Positions 18,426-27,315 of a stretch of 64,000 bases of DNA are shown here, in pieces. Under the pieces are notes generated by a model. That model did not search any database and was not told the origin of the DNA. It saw nothing but the letters and a program-made list of their open reading frames with translations. Origin of the DNA: Rhodophyticola sp017644125 (GTDB lineage Bacteria > Pseudomonadota > Alphaproteobacteria > Rhodobacterales > Rhodobacteraceae). Positions within the stretch are counted from its first letter, which is position 1, and each line of letters opens with the position of its first letter. Location: the NCBI RefSeq assembly GCF_042140125.1, contig NZ_CP159473.1. The stretch is one strand, 5' to 3'. Both the position numbers and the translations under genes were made by a program.

Positions 18426-18585
18426 GCTCCGTCTTGTCGCCCGCACGCGTCATCCCCTACGCGGCATCGTAGCTCCGCAAGGGCATAAGCGATGGGGATT
18501 ATTGCCTCAATGATTTATCTTTAAGTGTGGCTAAAAGACGCCAGCAATGGGCGGTTTGAGCGAAAATCCGCCGATCAGGCGGCCT

Positions 18586-19422
18586 TCACCCGGCTTTTTC
18601 GGAAAGCGGCCAGTAGAAATCCGGGGGTATCCCTGCCTCGGCGCGCTTCTCTTCGTTGAAGGGCGGTTTGAGCGCGCCATGGAAGTAGCGCCGGACGAGC
18701 CTGTGGAAAGCCTCTTTCGGGTCGGTGTCTTCGCGCCCGCACAGAAAGTGGAACCATTTGGAGCCATAGGCCACATGGTGCACCTCCTCGGCATAGATCA
18801 CCTCCATCGCGGCCACGGCCTGCGCCGCGCCGGGGGCGTTGCCCGCGCGGCGGAAAACCTCGATCATGTTTGGCGTGACATCCAGCCCGCGCGCCTCCAG
18901 CACCATCGGGACGACGGCAAGCCGCCCCATGAAATCACCGGCCGTATCCTCGGCGGCGCGCCACATGCCGGCATGGGCGGGTAACGCGCCGTAGAAACTG
19001 TCCATCTCTGCCAGGCAATCGGCGATCAGGTTGAAATGCTTGGACTCTTCATCGGCCGCCTGCACCCAGTCATCGTAGAAGCCCATCGGCATGGGCACAT
19101 GCGCAAACCGGGCAAGGATGTCCCAGTGCAGATCAACCGCATTCAGTTCGATATGGGCAACCGCATGGAGAATGGCGGTGCGCCCCGCGAGCGTTCCGGG
19201 TTTGCGGCGGGGCACGTCGCGCGGGTCCAGCAGCGGCGGTTGCGCAGGTCGCGCCGGCTGGTCGGGCGGGCAGGCGGCGCCAATGGGAATGGCGCGGCCA
19301 CCTTCCGCACGGGAGGCCTTCCAGCGTTTTGCGAAATCGCGGGAGAGCGCGGTTTTGGCGCGCGCATCCGCCGTGGTCAGAACCGCCACGGCCATCTCGG
19401 CAAGGCTGGCGGGCGTGCTCAC
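18586..19422 (-). CDS. DUF455 ferritin-like protein
   Basis: Helical protein of 278 residues with carboxylate/histidine motifs expected of a ferritin-like diiron site: AHIELNAVDLHWD, ADEESKHF and YAEEVHHVAYG. MiaE-like folds are the nearest known relatives; the function is not established. The start is GTG 19422, overlapping the peroxiredoxin stop as GTGA, so the two genes are translationally coupled. That coupling hints at a redox or oxygen-dependent role, which is inference. Confidence 0.82.
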   Translation of the reverse strand: MSTPASLAEMAVAVLTTADARAKTALSRDFAKRWKASRAEGGRAIPIGAACPPDQPARPAQPPLLDPRDVPRRKPGTLAGRTAILHAVAHIELNAVDLHWDILARFAHVPMPMGFYDDWVQAADEESKHFNLIADCLAEMDSFYGALPAHAGMWRAAEDTAGDFMGRLAVVPMVLEARGLDVTPNMIEVFRRAGNAPGAAQAVAAMEVIYAEEVHHVAYGSKWFHFLCGREDTDPKEAFHRLVRRYFHGALKPPFNEEKRAEAGIPPDFYWPLSEKAG

Positions 19423-19880
19423 AGCGCGCGCACGGCCTCAAGCACCGCGTCCGCATGGCCCGGCACCTTCACCTTGCGCCAGATCCGGGCGATCTTGCCC
19501 TCGCCATCGATCAGGAACGTGGCGCGCTCGATGCCCATGTATTTCTTGCCGTACATGTTCTTCTCGACCCAGGTTCCGTAACGTTCGCAGACATCGCCTT
19601 CCGCGTCGGACGCAAGGGCGATGCCCAGGTCGTGCTTGGCGATGAACTTGTCATGCTTGGCGACGGTGTCCTTGGAGATGCCGATGATCTTTGCCCCCGC
19701 GGCCTCGAACTCCGGGGCAAGCTCGGTGAAGGCGATCGCCTCCTTGGTGCAGCCGGACGTGTCGTCCTTGGGGTAGAAATACAACACCACCGCGGCGGGC
19801 CGCAGGGCGGAAAGGGTGATTTCGCCGTCTCCGTCGCGGGGCAGCGTGAAATCGGGGGCGGGAGCGCCGGTGTCGAGCAT
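19419..19880 (-). CDS. bcp: Bcp/PrxQ-type peroxiredoxin
   Basis: Thiol peroxidase reducing H2O2 and organic hydroperoxides in the cytoplasm. The peroxidatic Cys is in YPKDDTSGCTKEA. Classic PrxQ proteins have a resolving Cys five residues later; here that position is Ala/Ile, so it is either a 1-Cys type or uses the other cysteine in DVCERYG. 153 residues. First gene of a two-gene operon with the DUF455 gene. Divergent from the YhdP-like gene across 123 bp. Confidence 0.92.
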   Translation of the reverse strand: MLDTGAPAPDFTLPRDGDGEITLSALRPAAVVLYFYPKDDTSGCTKEAIAFTELAPEFEAAGAKIIGISKDTVAKHDKFIAKHDLGIALASDAEGDVCERYGTWVEKNMYGKKYMGIERATFLIDGEGKIARIWRKVKVPGHADAVLEAVRAL

Positions 19881-20003
19881 GTAAACCTCATCGAATTGTG
19901 ACAGGCGGCCGGGCCGCGTTCGGTTTGCAAGCTAGGGGATTTGCAGCGAAGATAAAGGACAAGATCGACGCGCCGGGCAAAATGCCCCCCAGACAGGTCA
20001 CCC

Positions 20004-23000
20004 ATGGCAGAGCAGCCAAAGGACGTTCGCCAGACCCCGCCCCGCCGATTGCGTCGGCGGATCCTGTGGTGGTGCAGTACGGTTCTGAGCCTGCTGGTGC
20101 TGGTTCCGGTGCTGATGCTGGTTGCCGTCATCTGGATGGCGATGGACAATGTCCTGCGCCTGCCCGACGGCGTTCAGACGATGATCGAGACGCGTCTCGA
20201 CCGGGCGATGGCGGCCAATCAGGTGGAAATCGGCGATATCGGGCTGGCGCTGCGCGAGGGTGGGGTGACACCGCAGATCGTGCTGAGCGATGTGGTGCTC
20301 CGCGATGGTGACGATCTGCGGGCACGGTTCCCGGAACTGTCGGTGCATCTGAACGGGCGCGCGTTTCTGCGCGGAGAGATGCGGCCCTATCGGGTCGATC
20401 TGACCGGTGCCGGCCTGCGCATGGTCCGCGATGCCGAGGGGCGCCTCGATCTGGCGCTGACCGATGAGCGCCGGGCCGAGGCCCGGGATCTGACCGAGAC
20501 GCTGGCCCGGATCGACGCGATGTTCGCGCAGCCGATCTTCGCCGAACTGCAAGAAATCAGCGGGCGGGGGCTGGAACTGATCCTGAACGATGCGGTGACG
20601 GGCCGCGAGATGCGGGCCCATGACGCCAACCTGCGGCTGGAGCGCAAGGGCGCCGCGCTCACCCTGATCATGGGCGCCCAGTTGGAGGGAAGCCGCAATG
20701 CCAGTCTGTCGCTTGCGGTAACCCGAAACCCCGAACTGGGCCGGACCGATATGCGCGCGCAGTTCCAGAATCTGGCGGCCCGGGACGTGGCCAGCGCCGC
20801 CCCCGCGCTTGCCTGGCTGGATCTGATGCGCGCGCCGATTTCAGGGGCGCTGACAACGCGGCTCAGGGATGACGGCACGGTCGGCGATCTGAGCGGCGCG
20901 CTGGATATCGGGGAAGGCCGGATCTCGCTGGGCGAGGGGGTGGCACCTTTGCCCTTCACAGCGCTCAGCGCCTATTTCGATTACGATGCGGCCGCCGCGC
21001 GGCTGAGCTTCTCCGCGCTCGATGTGGATGCGCCCGCCTTGCGGTTCCGGGCCACGGGCAATGCCGATCTTATGCAAGATGGCACCAGCTATGTCGGCCA
21101 GTTTCACTTCACCGGGATCGAAGCCGCGCCCGAGGGCATTTTTGCCGCGCCCGTGCAGTTCGAAGGGGGCGCGATGGATATGCGGCTGTCCCTGTCGCCT
21201 TTCGTGCGTCTGGAGCTGGGGCAGGCAGTGCTGTTCGATGGCGCCTTGCATCTGAGCGCGGAGGGCGAGATCGCCGCGCGCCCCGACGGGTTGAGCATGC
21301 GGATCGACGCAACGATCCCCGAGATCGCGGTGACCGATGTGCTGCCCTACTGGCCGACCGGTGCGATCCCGAACACCCGGGGCTGGCTGGACCGCAATCT
21401 GACCGGCGGCACGTTGCGCGATATTCGGTTCTCCCTCCGGCAGGAGCCGGGCGGGACGCCCGCTCAGATGCTGCGTCTGGACTTCGAGGAGAGCACGATC
21501 CGCGCCTTGCGCCAGATGCCCCCGATCGAGGACGCGCGGGGCTATGTCTCGCTGACCGGCCCGCGCTTCGTGATGTCGCTGAGCGCGGGCGGGGTGACAG
21601 GGCCATTGGGCGGGTCGGTCGGGCTGGCGGGATCGACGATGGTGATCGAGGATGTGCGGGTGCGCGGCCCCGACACCGCGTTCGACCTTCGCGCCCAGGG
21701 GGAGCTGCGCGATGTGCTGAGCCTTCTGGAACTGCCGCCGGTGAACCTGTTTTCCGAGGGGCGGCTTTCTGCGGAGACGCTGGCCACGGGCCGGGCCGAT
21801 CTGCGCGGGCGGCTCAGTGTGCCGCTGCGCCAACGGGTGCCGTTCGAGGCGATCGATTTCGAGGTCAGCGGCCGGCTGGCGGACATCCGCTCCGATACGC
21901 TCGTGGCCGGGCGGGTGGTGAGCGCGGACAGCCTTGAGGTCGAGGTTGTGCCGGACCGCGTCGCGATCAGCGGACGCGCGCGCCTTGACGGGATCGCGGC
22001 AACCGGGCGATGGACCCGCGCCCTTGGTCCCGGCGCCGATGGCCGCAGCCGGCTGGAGGGTACGGGCGTTCTGTCTCCGGACGGGTTGGCCGATTTTGGT
22101 GTGGTACTGCCCGACGGTCTTGTCACGGGATCGACGGGGGCGGATTTCGTTCTGGAACTCGGCGGCAGGGATGGCCCGCCCGATCTGGTCCTGTCGTCGG
22201 ATCTCTCCGGTCTGGGGCTGCGGCTTGACGCCTTGTCATGGCAAAAGCCGGAGGGTCAGACCGGGCGGCTTGCCGCGACGGTGCGTCTGGGCGACGCGCC
22301 CGGTATCACCTCGCTGGAACTGGCCGCCGCGGGTCTGGAGCTTCAGGGCGATATCCGCCTGCGTGAAGGCGGCGGGTTCGACCGGCTGACCGCCACGCGG
22401 TTCCGGCTGAACGACTGGCTGGATGTGACCGGCGCGCTGGTGGGCCGGGGGCAGGCGCGCGCGCCATCGGTCGAGCTGACCGGCGGCAGCGTCGATCTGC
22501 GCCGGGTGCCCTCGGGCGGCGGGGGCGCGCGCGGCGGGGCGGGCAGCGGTCCGCTGACCGTGCGCCTCGACCGGTTGCAGATCAGCGATGGCATCGCGCT
22601 CAACTCGGTCGCGGCGGATCTGACCACCACGGGCGGTCTCTCGGGGCAGTTCCGGGGAGAGGTCAACGGCGCGGTGCCGGTCACCGGCACGCTTGTGACC
22701 ACGGCGAACGGGGCGGCGGTGCGGCTGCGCTCGAACGATGGCGGGGCGGTCATGCGCGCGGCGGGCCTGTTCGAGAATGCCTATGGCGGCGAGATGGAGC
22801 TTGTGATGCAGCCGACGGGCCAGACCGGCGCCTATATCGGCCAGCTCACGATCAACGGGCCGCGCCTGCGCAACGCGCCTGCGATGGCCGAGCTTCTGAA
22901 CGCCGTTTCGATCGTGGGGCTTCTTGAACAACTGGGCGACACCGGCATCAATCTCGGCGAGGTGGAGGCGCGGTTCCGTCTCGATCCGCGGGCCATCGTC

Positions 23001-23288
23001 GTCGAACAGGGCACGGCGGTGGGGCCGTCCATGGGCATCTCGATGGACGGGGTCTATGACATCGCCAACCGGCGCTTCGACATGCAGGGCGTCGTGTCCC
23101 CGCTATACATGGTCAACGGCGTTCTGGGCGCGTTGTTCGCCCCCCGGCGCGAGGGGCTTTTCGGTGTCACTTACCGCTTGACCGGCACGCCGGAAAACAC
23201 ACGTGTAGCCGTGAACCCGCTGTCGATTCTGACGCCGGGCATCTTCCGCGAGATCTTTCGCCGTCCGCCACCGGAGCTGAGCCAGTGA
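20004..23288 (+). CDS. YhdP/AsmA-like envelope protein (DUF3971)
   Basis: Giant 1094-residue protein with one N-terminal membrane anchor (residues 22-48, LSLLVLVPVLMLVAVIWMAM) and a long beta-rich periplasmic region ending in an AsmA-like C-terminal domain. It matches the YhdP/TamB/AsmA superfamily, whose members form hydrophobic beta-grooves bridging inner and outer membranes and are implicated in phospholipid delivery to the outer membrane. A Gly-rich linker (SGGGGARGGAGSG) lies about residue 837. The stop overlaps the queA start (GTGA), indicating coupled translation, although no functional link is obvious. Confidence 0.87.
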   Translation: MAEQPKDVRQTPPRRLRRRILWWCSTVLSLLVLVPVLMLVAVIWMAMDNVLRLPDGVQTMIETRLDRAMAANQVEIGDIGLALREGGVTPQIVLSDVVLRDGDDLRARFPELSVHLNGRAFLRGEMRPYRVDLTGAGLRMVRDAEGRLDLALTDERRAEARDLTETLARIDAMFAQPIFAELQEISGRGLELILNDAVTGREMRAHDANLRLERKGAALTLIMGAQLEGSRNASLSLAVTRNPELGRTDMRAQFQNLAARDVASAAPALAWLDLMRAPISGALTTRLRDDGTVGDLSGALDIGEGRISLGEGVAPLPFTALSAYFDYDAAAARLSFSALDVDAPALRFRATGNADLMQDGTSYVGQFHFTGIEAAPEGIFAAPVQFEGGAMDMRLSLSPFVRLELGQAVLFDGALHLSAEGEIAARPDGLSMRIDATIPEIAVTDVLPYWPTGAIPNTRGWLDRNLTGGTLRDIRFSLRQEPGGTPAQMLRLDFEESTIRALRQMPPIEDARGYVSLTGPRFVMSLSAGGVTGPLGGSVGLAGSTMVIEDVRVRGPDTAFDLRAQGELRDVLSLLELPPVNLFSEGRLSAETLATGRADLRGRLSVPLRQRVPFEAIDFEVSGRLADIRSDTLVAGRVVSADSLEVEVVPDRVAISGRARLDGIAATGRWTRALGPGADGRSRLEGTGVLSPDGLADFGVVLPDGLVTGSTGADFVLELGGRDGPPDLVLSSDLSGLGLRLDALSWQKPEGQTGRLAATVRLGDAPGITSLELAAAGLELQGDIRLREGGGFDRLTATRFRLNDWLDVTGALVGRGQARAPSVELTGGSVDLRRVPSGGGGARGGAGSGPLTVRLDRLQISDGIALNSVAADLTTTGGLSGQFRGEVNGAVPVTGTLVTTANGAAVRLRSNDGGAVMRAAGLFENAYGGEMELVMQPTGQTGAYIGQLTINGPRLRNAPAMAELLNAVSIVGLLEQLGDTGINLGEVEARFRLDPRAIVVEQGTAVGPSMGISMDGVYDIANRRFDMQGVVSPLYMVNGVLGALFAPRREGLFGVTYRLTGTPENTRVAVNPLSILTPGIFREIFRRPPPELSQ

Positions 23289-24340
23289 ACCTGAACGATT
23301 TCGATTTCGACCTGCCGGAGGGGCGGATCGCCACCCGGCCCGCACGGCCCAGATCGTCGGCACGCCTGCTGCTGGCCGACGGCCCCAGGACGGAGGACCG
23401 GTATGTCTATGATCTGCCCGACATCCTGCGCCCCGGCGATCGGCTGGTCCTGAATGACACCAAGGTCATTCCGGCGCGGCTGTCCGGGGTCCGGTGGCGC
23501 GACACCGGCACCGAGATCGTGAAGGCCAAGGTCGAGGTCACCCTGCTGGAGCCGCAGGCCGATGGCAGCTGGTCGGCGCTGGCCAAGCCGCTGCGCAAAC
23601 TGGCGATCGGGGAGAAGGTGGTGTTCTCCGACGATCTGTCGGCCGAGGTGACGGCGCTGGAGGCCGGGTTGTACCTGCGGTTCAACCTGAAGGGTACGGA
23701 TTTCGACGCGGCGCTGAATGCGGCGGGCGCCATGCCGCTGCCGCCCTATATTGCGGGCAAACGGGCCGCCGATGCGCAGGACAAGCAGGATTACCAGACA
23801 ATCTGGGCCCGCCGCTCCGGCGCGGTGGCCGCACCCACCGCCAGCCTGCATTTCGATGAACCGTTGCTGGCCGCGCTGCGCGACAGGGGGGTCACGATGA
23901 GTTTCGTGACGCTTCACGTGGGCGCGGGCACCTTTCTTCCGGTCACTGTTGATGACGTGACCACGCACCGGATGCATGCGGAATGGGGCGAGATCACCGC
24001 CGAGGCCGCCGCCGAGATCACCGCGACAAAAGCCGCCGGCGGCCGGATTATCCCGGTGGGGACCACCGCATTGCGGCTGATCGAAACCGCCGCGGGTGCC
24101 GATGGCTCCCTCGCGGCGTGGCAGGGCGACACGGATATCTTCATCTACCCCGGCTATCGGTTCAAGATCACGCAGGCGTTGATGACCAATTTCCACCTGC
24201 CGAAATCGACCCTGATGATGCTGGTCTCCGCGCTGATGGGCGCGGACCGGATCAAGGAGATTTACGCCCATGCCATTGAGCAGGAATACAAATTCTTCTC
24301 CTACGGGGACGCCTCGTTGCTGATTCCGTCGCAGACGTGA
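23285..24340 (+). CDS. queA: S-adenosylmethionine:tRNA ribosyltransferase-isomerase
   Basis: Transfers and isomerises the ribosyl group of SAM onto preQ1 in tRNA to give epoxyqueuosine at position 34 of GUN-anticodon tRNAs. The protein (351 residues) opens with the family N-terminus NLNDFDFDLPEGRIA, and has VLNDTKVIPARL, LPLPPYI-like MPLPPYI, HLHVGAG-like TLHVGAGTFLPV and the C-terminal ALMTNFHLPKSTLMMLVSA region. Start is GTG 23285, overlapping the preceding stop. The next enzyme substrate supplier, tgt, is in this window at 45875 rather than adjacent. Confidence 0.96.
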   Translation: MNLNDFDFDLPEGRIATRPARPRSSARLLLADGPRTEDRYVYDLPDILRPGDRLVLNDTKVIPARLSGVRWRDTGTEIVKAKVEVTLLEPQADGSWSALAKPLRKLAIGEKVVFSDDLSAEVTALEAGLYLRFNLKGTDFDAALNAAGAMPLPPYIAGKRAADAQDKQDYQTIWARRSGAVAAPTASLHFDEPLLAALRDRGVTMSFVTLHVGAGTFLPVTVDDVTTHRMHAEWGEITAEAAAEITATKAAGGRIIPVGTTALRLIETAAGADGSLAAWQGDTDIFIYPGYRFKITQALMTNFHLPKSTLMMLVSALMGADRIKEIYAHAIEQEYKFFSYGDASLLIPSQT

Positions 24341-24396
24341 CAGATCGTGACGAAATTGGATGACCTAACTGGCGTCAAACGGTTAGGGACGGCCCC

Positions 24397-25674
24397 ATGA
24401 TAGATGTTCTTCGCTCCTCATGGGCCCTGCTGTTGGGCATGCTTCTGCTGATGGTCGGAAACGGCCTTCAGGGAACCCTTCTGGGTGTGCGCGGCGCCAT
24501 CGAGGGATTTTCGACACTGGAACTGTCGATTGTGATGTCCGCCTATTTCGCGGGCTTTCTGGGCGGCTCCCGCATGGCGCCGGAGATGATCCGCCGGGTG
24601 GGGCATATTCGCGTCTTCGCGGCCCTGGGCTCGATGATCTCGGCGGCGCTGGTTCTGTTCCCGGTGCTGACCGATCCGATCAGCTGGACGGTGCTGCGCG
24701 TGATCATCGGGTTCTGTTTCTCCGCCGTGTACGTGACCGCCGAAAGCTGGCTGAACAATGCGGCCACCAACGAGACGCGGGGCAAGGCGCTGTCGATCTA
24801 CATGGTGGTGCAGATGGCGGGCATCGTCTCCGCGCAGGGTCTGCTGGTTCTGGGCGATCCGTCCGGATACACGCTTTTCATCGTGCTGTCGGTGCTCGTC
24901 TCGCTGAGCTTTGCGCCGATCCTGCTGTCGGCCACCCCGACGCCGGCCTTCGAGACCACCAAACCGATGAGCCTGCGCGAAGTCCTCGCCGTCTCTCCGC
25001 TTGGATGTGCGGGCATCTTCGTGATGGGGGGCGTCTATTCGGCGATGTTCGGCATGTCGGCGGTCTATGGCACCGAGGCCGGGCTTGGCCTTGGCCAGAT
25101 CTCGATGTTCGTCGCCTCCTTCTATGTGGGCGGCCTGCTGCTGCAATATCCGATCGGCTGGATATCGGACCGGATGGACCGCCGGGTGCTGATCCTCGCC
25201 ATCAGCGTTCTGGCCGCCGCGCTCGCGGTGGTCGCGGTGCTGGGCGGCGGCCTGTTCTGGCTGCTGCTGTCGGCGGCATTCCTGTTCGGCGGCATGGCGA
25301 ACCCGCTTTATGCGCTTCTGGTGGCCTACACGAACGACTTTCTGGAACATGAACAGATGGCGGCGGCCGGTGGCCGGCTGATTTTCATCAACGGGGTCGG
25401 TGCGATCTTCGGCCCGCTTGCGGTGGGCGCGATCATGGGGGCGATCGGGCCGTCGGGCTATTTCATCTATCTCGCCGTGCTGATGGCCACGCTTGCGGTC
25501 TATGCAGCCTATCGGATGACCGTGCGGCCTGCGCCGTCGTCGGACGAGACCGGCAGCTATGCCCCGGTGATGGCGACCACATCGCCGGTCGCCATGGAAT
25601 GGGCGCAGGAGGCGTTCATCGAAGCGGCGCAGGAAGCCGAGGAGACGGAAGACAAGTCGCAGCCCGCCGTGTAA
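24397..25674 (+). CDS. MFS transporter (YcaD-like)
   Basis: Twelve-helix major facilitator protein, 425 residues, with an early VGNGLQGTLLGVRGAIEGFS segment and SAYFAGFLGG typical of the YcaD-like group. The acidic, Ala/Glu-rich C-terminal tail of about 35 residues is cytoplasmic. Substrate unknown. In the short leader a CCTAAC...GTTAGG inverted repeat (24364-24387) precedes the start, function unknown. Confidence 0.85.
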   Translation: MIDVLRSSWALLLGMLLLMVGNGLQGTLLGVRGAIEGFSTLELSIVMSAYFAGFLGGSRMAPEMIRRVGHIRVFAALGSMISAALVLFPVLTDPISWTVLRVIIGFCFSAVYVTAESWLNNAATNETRGKALSIYMVVQMAGIVSAQGLLVLGDPSGYTLFIVLSVLVSLSFAPILLSATPTPAFETTKPMSLREVLAVSPLGCAGIFVMGGVYSAMFGMSAVYGTEAGLGLGQISMFVASFYVGGLLLQYPIGWISDRMDRRVLILAISVLAAALAVVAVLGGGLFWLLLSAAFLFGGMANPLYALLVAYTNDFLEHEQMAAAGGRLIFINGVGAIFGPLAVGAIMGAIGPSGYFIYLAVLMATLAVYAAYRMTVRPAPSSDETGSYAPVMATTSPVAMEWAQEAFIEAAQEAEETEDKSQPAV

Positions 25675-25715
25675 GGTGCTCCCAAGACCGCCAAAGGTCG
25701 TGAAGGAGCAGAGCG

Positions 25716-26303
25716 ATGACAGACCCGCACCCATCGAAGGAGGTTCTGGCCTTCTGGCTGACCGAGCGTTCGCCCGAGGATTGGTACAAGCAGGACGCGG
25801 CGCTGGATGAGGAGATCACCACGCGCTTCATGGATCTCTGGGAAAAGGGGGAGCGGGGCGAGTTGTCGGATTGGACGAGCCACCCGCAGAAGGCGCTGGC
25901 GCTTGTCATCCTGCTGGACCAGTTTCCGCGCAACATGTTCCGGGGGCAGGCCCGGGCCTTTGCCACCGATCTCAAGGCCAAATCCGCCGCCTGCTATTCG
26001 ATCGAACATGGCTGGGACATGCGCGCCGCCGAGCCGGAACGCCAGTTTTTCTACATGCCTTTCTGTCATTCCGAAATTCTGGCGGATCAGGATCACTGCG
26101 TGCGCCTGATGAAGGAGCGGATGCCGGAAACCGGGCAAAGCAACATCCTGCACGCCCGGGCCCATCGGGAGATTATCCGCACATACGGTCGCTTCCCCTT
26201 TCGCAACGAGGCGCTTGGCCGGCACAGCTCTGCCGACGAACTGCGCTTTATGGAAGATGGCGGCTATGGCAAGGTCGTCAGCGAGTTGGAGGCTGCGGGC
26301 TGA
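25716..26303 (+). CDS. DUF924 family protein
   Basis: Soluble helical protein of 195 residues recognised as DUF924 from FWLTERSPEDWYKQDAALDEEI at the start, LVILLDQFPRNMFRGQARAFATD in the middle and the FYMPFCHSE segment. The fold is TPR-like; biochemical function is unknown. ATG 25716 follows GAAGGAG. Stands alone between an MFS gene and a hydrolase gene. Confidence 0.85.
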   Translation: MTDPHPSKEVLAFWLTERSPEDWYKQDAALDEEITTRFMDLWEKGERGELSDWTSHPQKALALVILLDQFPRNMFRGQARAFATDLKAKSAACYSIEHGWDMRAAEPERQFFYMPFCHSEILADQDHCVRLMKERMPETGQSNILHARAHREIIRTYGRFPFRNEALGRHSSADELRFMEDGGYGKVVSELEAAG

Positions 26304-26358
26304 TCTGAGCCGGTCGCGTGCCCTCCGACCGACCTGATTGAGAGGAAGGGACGGCGCG

Positions 26359-27225
26359 ATGACACGGATCGGAACGGCTTTGGCCGCTATGCTGGCGATG
26401 ACAGGGGCGGCGATGGCCGAGGATGTGCGGCTGGACGTGGCCGGAGACAGCGTGATCGGAACCTTTGAGGCGGCAGACGGGCCGGGGCCTGCGGTTCTGT
26501 TGCTGCACGGGTTCACGGGCACCCGCGACGAGCTTCCCGTCGAAGGCACGGAGGATTTCGTCTTCACCCGCTTCGCGCGGCAGCTTGCGGTGGCCGGAAT
26601 GCCGAGCCTGCGGATCGATTTCCGGGGTTCGGGCGAGAGCCTGGAGATGCCCTGGGAAGAGACGACCTTTTCCACCCAGATCGAGGATTCGGTGGCGGCC
26701 GTCGACTGGATGGCCGCGCATCCCGATATCGGTGCCCGCGAGATTGCCGTGATCGGCTGGAGCCAGGGCGGGCTTGTCGCCGCCCATCTGGCTGCCGAGC
26801 GCCCGGATCTGGCCCGCGTCGTCCTGCTGAACCCGGTGACGGCGCCGCGCGTCTCCTTCGGGGCGCTTTTCGGACCCGAGGTGATGGAGGCCGGGCTGGC
26901 CGCGGCACCGGCCGCGCCCGTGGGGTTCACCTTGCCCTGGGGTGTCGAGATGGAGCTGAACGGCGCCTTCTTTCACGAAATCCCCGACAGCGACCCGGTG
27001 GGCGCTATCGCGGATTATCCCGGCCCGGTGCTGGTGGTCGTGGGGGCCAATGACGATCTGATCACGCCGCAGCCCGCGATGGGGCAGACCGTGCTGGACG
27101 CGCGCGGGAACGCGGCCGATACGCTGGTGCTGATGGAGATGGATCATGTCTTCAACGTGTTCACCGAGCCGGATATGCTGGATCAGGTCATCGCCACGAC
27201 AATTGCGTGGCTGTCGGGGGCGTGA
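26359..27225 (+). CDS. secreted alpha/beta hydrolase
   Basis: Signal peptide at residues 1-20 (MTRIGTALAAMLAMTGAAMA), then an alpha/beta-hydrolase domain. Nucleophile Ser in GWSQGG, oxyanion region LLHGFTGTRDE, acid Asp in VGANDDLI and His in MDHVFNVF complete a serine-hydrolase triad. 288 residues from ATG 26359; a TTG seven codons upstream is rejected because the signal peptide starts cleanly here. Best guess is a periplasmic esterase or acyl-peptide-type hydrolase; the substrate is unknown. Confidence 0.88.
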   Translation: MTRIGTALAAMLAMTGAAMAEDVRLDVAGDSVIGTFEAADGPGPAVLLLHGFTGTRDELPVEGTEDFVFTRFARQLAVAGMPSLRIDFRGSGESLEMPWEETTFSTQIEDSVAAVDWMAAHPDIGAREIAVIGWSQGGLVAAHLAAERPDLARVVLLNPVTAPRVSFGALFGPEVMEAGLAAAPAAPVGFTLPWGVEMELNGAFFHEIPDSDPVGAIADYPGPVLVVVGANDDLITPQPAMGQTVLDARGNAADTLVLMEMDHVFNVFTEPDMLDQVIATTIAWLSGA

Positions 27226-27315
27226 CGCCGCGACAATACTGCGCTCCATGGATCAATTGCGACAGACCGCCAGATAGTTTAATGCTGAACAAAATCTTCG
27301 CCAGGAGGGTCGCCC

